From Methanomicrobiales archaeon (GTDB taxonomy: Archaea; Halobacteriota; Methanomicrobia; Methanomicrobiales; JACTUA01), in NCBI GenBank assembly GCA_028678635.1, contig JAJRDC010000095.1:1-5568 (forward strand): DNA of 5,568 nucleotides, read 5' to 3'. The notes beneath the pieces were generated by a model. That model was not told the DNA's origin and made no database searches. It saw only the letters and a list, made by a program, of their open reading frames with translations. Every line of letters begins with the position of its first letter. Position 1 is the stretch's first letter. Below are positions 4,591 to 5,568 of this stretch, one piece after another. The translations under genes and the position numbers were made by a program.

Positions 4591-5383
4591 GCGGGCACAG
4601 CTGGCCATGATGCTGGAGGTCACGGCGTACCCGAAGCCGGGGAACGTGGACCGGTGCCATGACTACGCCTCCACCCGGCTCGAGCATTTCCTGGCCTCCG
4701 CCATCCAGGCCCGGAAGCCCCTGGAACGGGCCGAGAAGGGCACCGGGGGGCTGGGCTCCCTGATCCGTGATGCAGTGCAGGCCACGTCGTCCCATAAAGG
4801 CGGGAACACCCACTTCGGAGCGTTTCTCCTCCTGGTCCCCCTCGTGGCAGGTGGCGATATCCCGTCCGCCCGGGACCTGATCCGGTCCACCACCGTCGAG
4901 GACGCGGTGGCCTTCTACCAGGCCTTTGCCCTGACCCGGGTCCGGATGCTGGACCATGATCCCCTGGACGTGAACAACCCGGAGGCCATCCGGATCCTCC
5001 GGGAGCGGGGACTGACCCTCCGGGACGTGATGGCTCACTCGGCACCGAACGACCTGGTGGCCCGGGAATGGGTGGAGGGGTTCCCCCTGACCCGCCGGGC
5101 CGCCGACCTGCTCCACGCCCACGGGTGCGGGAGGGAGTCCATCGTGGCTGCGTTCCTGGAACTGCTGGCAACCGTCCCGGACACCTTCATCGCAAAGAAG
5201 CACGGGATGGCCGTCGCCGAGGAGACGATGCGGAAGGCGGCCGAGGTGCGGGCCGGCACCCGGAACCTGGAGGAGTTCGACCGGGAGTGCATAGAACAGG
5301 GAATCAACCCGGGATCCCTGGCCGACGTGATCATAGCCGGGATCTTTGTCGCACTGGGGGAGGGATGGCAGTGGGAGTGCTAG
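4559..5383 (+). CDS. CitG-family triphosphoribosyl-dephospho-CoA synthase homologue
   Basis: This 274-residue protein matches the CitG/MdcB family. In bacteria that family joins ATP ribose triphosphate to 3'-dephospho-CoA, releasing adenine, to make the prosthetic group precursor of citrate or malonate decarboxylating enzymes. Family motifs are visible: PKPGNVDR (25-32; CitG has PKPGLVD), SSHKGGNTHFGAF (77-89; CitG NTHKGAIF region), DTFIAKKHG (209-216) and NPGSLADVIIAGIF (250-263; CitG NPGGSADLL). The length is normal and the protein should be cytoplasmic. The GTG at 4559 overlaps the preceding gene by 32 nt. It is chosen because the first helix (ERAQLAMMLEV) precedes the only later good start, the ATG at 4607, and GGAG occurs about 11 nt upstream. 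The citrate lyase substrate protein is not expected in a methanogen, so the true substrate is probably another nucleotide-like cofactor precursor. The gene overlaps DUF447 by 13 nt (19 nt from its alternative start). Confidence 0.85.
   Translation: MAGPKGSRRAERAQLAMMLEVTAYPKPGNVDRCHDYASTRLEHFLASAIQARKPLERAEKGTGGLGSLIRDAVQATSSHKGGNTHFGAFLLLVPLVAGGDIPSARDLIRSTTVEDAVAFYQAFALTRVRMLDHDPLDVNNPEAIRILRERGLTLRDVMAHSAPNDLVAREWVEGFPLTRRAADLLHAHGCGRESIVAAFLELLATVPDTFIAKKHGMAVAEETMRKAAEVRAGTRNLEEFDRECIEQGINPGSLADVIIAGIFVALGEGWQWEC
5359..5363 (+). promoter_or_regulatory. Shine-Dalgarno site deciding the DUF447 start
   Basis: GGAGG within GGGGGAGGG is only 1 nt from the ATG at 5365 but 7 nt from the in-frame GTG at 5371. 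Normal spacing favours GTG 5371. Confidence 0.55.
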
Positions 5384-5568
5384 GCGAAGGGATCAACGAG
5401 GTGATCGCTACCACCTGGTACAACGCCGCCCCGATGGGGATCCACTTCCGGGACGGGGAGTACCGGATGCACCTGTATCGGGGGAGCCATACCGCCATGA
5501 ACATCGAGCGGTGGGGATGGGTGGTGGCGAACATCATCCATGACCCGGTCCTGTACGTGAAGACCGCG
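5371..5568 (+). CDS. DUF447 family protein, flavin-reductase-like split barrel (partial, runs off right edge)
   Basis: The first 66 codons are present and the frame is open to the window end. The sequence contains EGINEVIATTWYNAAPMG (about residues 6-23 from GTG), then LYRGSHTAMNI and VVANIIHDPVLYVKTA. I recognise this pattern as DUF447 (PF04289), whose fold resembles FMN-binding flavin reductases. The function is unassigned. The start is GTG 5371 by ribosome-binding-site spacing; ATG 5365 would add two residues (MA). Either way it overlaps the end of the citG-like gene, so the two are translationally linked. As I recall, DUF447 and CitG-like genes also sit together among tetrahydromethanopterin/methanofuran genes in methylotrophic bacteria, which hints at C1-cofactor synthesis. 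Confidence 0.85.
   Translation, partial: MGVLGEGINEVIATTWYNAAPMGIHFRDGEYRMHLYRGSHTAMNIERWGWVVANIIHDPVLYVKTA

Noticed and set aside
4541..5203. 220-codon minus-strand open frame opposite the citG-like gene
   Set aside because: It is a shadow produced by high GC content; the plus strand carries clear CitG motifs and the minus product is low-complexity Gly/Pro/Arg-rich.

Overview
The window looks like a stretch of a methanogenic archaeon's chromosome, most likely a GC-rich member of Methanomicrobiales. Two gene sets support this. One is coenzyme F430 biosynthesis (cfbA, cfbE and the start of cfbD), which is essentially restricted to organisms with methyl-coenzyme M reductase. The other is a methanogenesis marker 9 protein. 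Shine-Dalgarno sites of the GGAGGTGA type and TATA-like boxes fit an archaeon. The order-level placement is inferred from base composition and gene style only.

Left part, minus strand (1-1708): cfbA (sirohydrochlorin nickelochelatase), cfbE (Mur-ligase-like coenzyme F430 synthetase) and the first 19 codons of cfbD (reductive cyclase component) are tightly packed and read leftward. The cfbA/cfbE junction carries a 12-of-13-bp inverted repeat that covers the cfbA stop codon and two candidate cfbE starts. This suggests translational coupling. The cfbD ribosome binding site is built into the last codons of cfbE. A possible small gene (1719-1934) lies just upstream of cfbA, but its reality is doubtful.

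Middle (about 1940-3450): a strongly AT-rich, apparently non-coding segment (about 1960-2200) separates the leftward cfb genes from a rightward gene. It holds candidate divergent TATA boxes, a perfect 12-bp palindrome, a hairpin and long T-rich tracts. The rightward gene encodes a secreted protein made of three Ig-like (DUF11/DUF7507-type) repeats, each with a conserved cysteine pair. A hairpin plus T-rich terminator follows it.

Right part, plus strand (3451-5568): three overlapping genes form one operon. The first is a methanogenesis marker 9 protein (Dus/NifR3-like TIM barrel fused to a duplicated cysteine-rich domain). The second is a CitG-family triphosphoribosyl-dephospho-CoA synthase homologue. 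The third is the start of a DUF447 (flavin-reductase-like split barrel) protein that runs off the window. Methanogens do not normally have the citrate or malonate lyase systems that CitG serves, so this operon probably belongs to an unassigned step of C1-cofactor metabolism. It is the best candidate for undescribed biology here.
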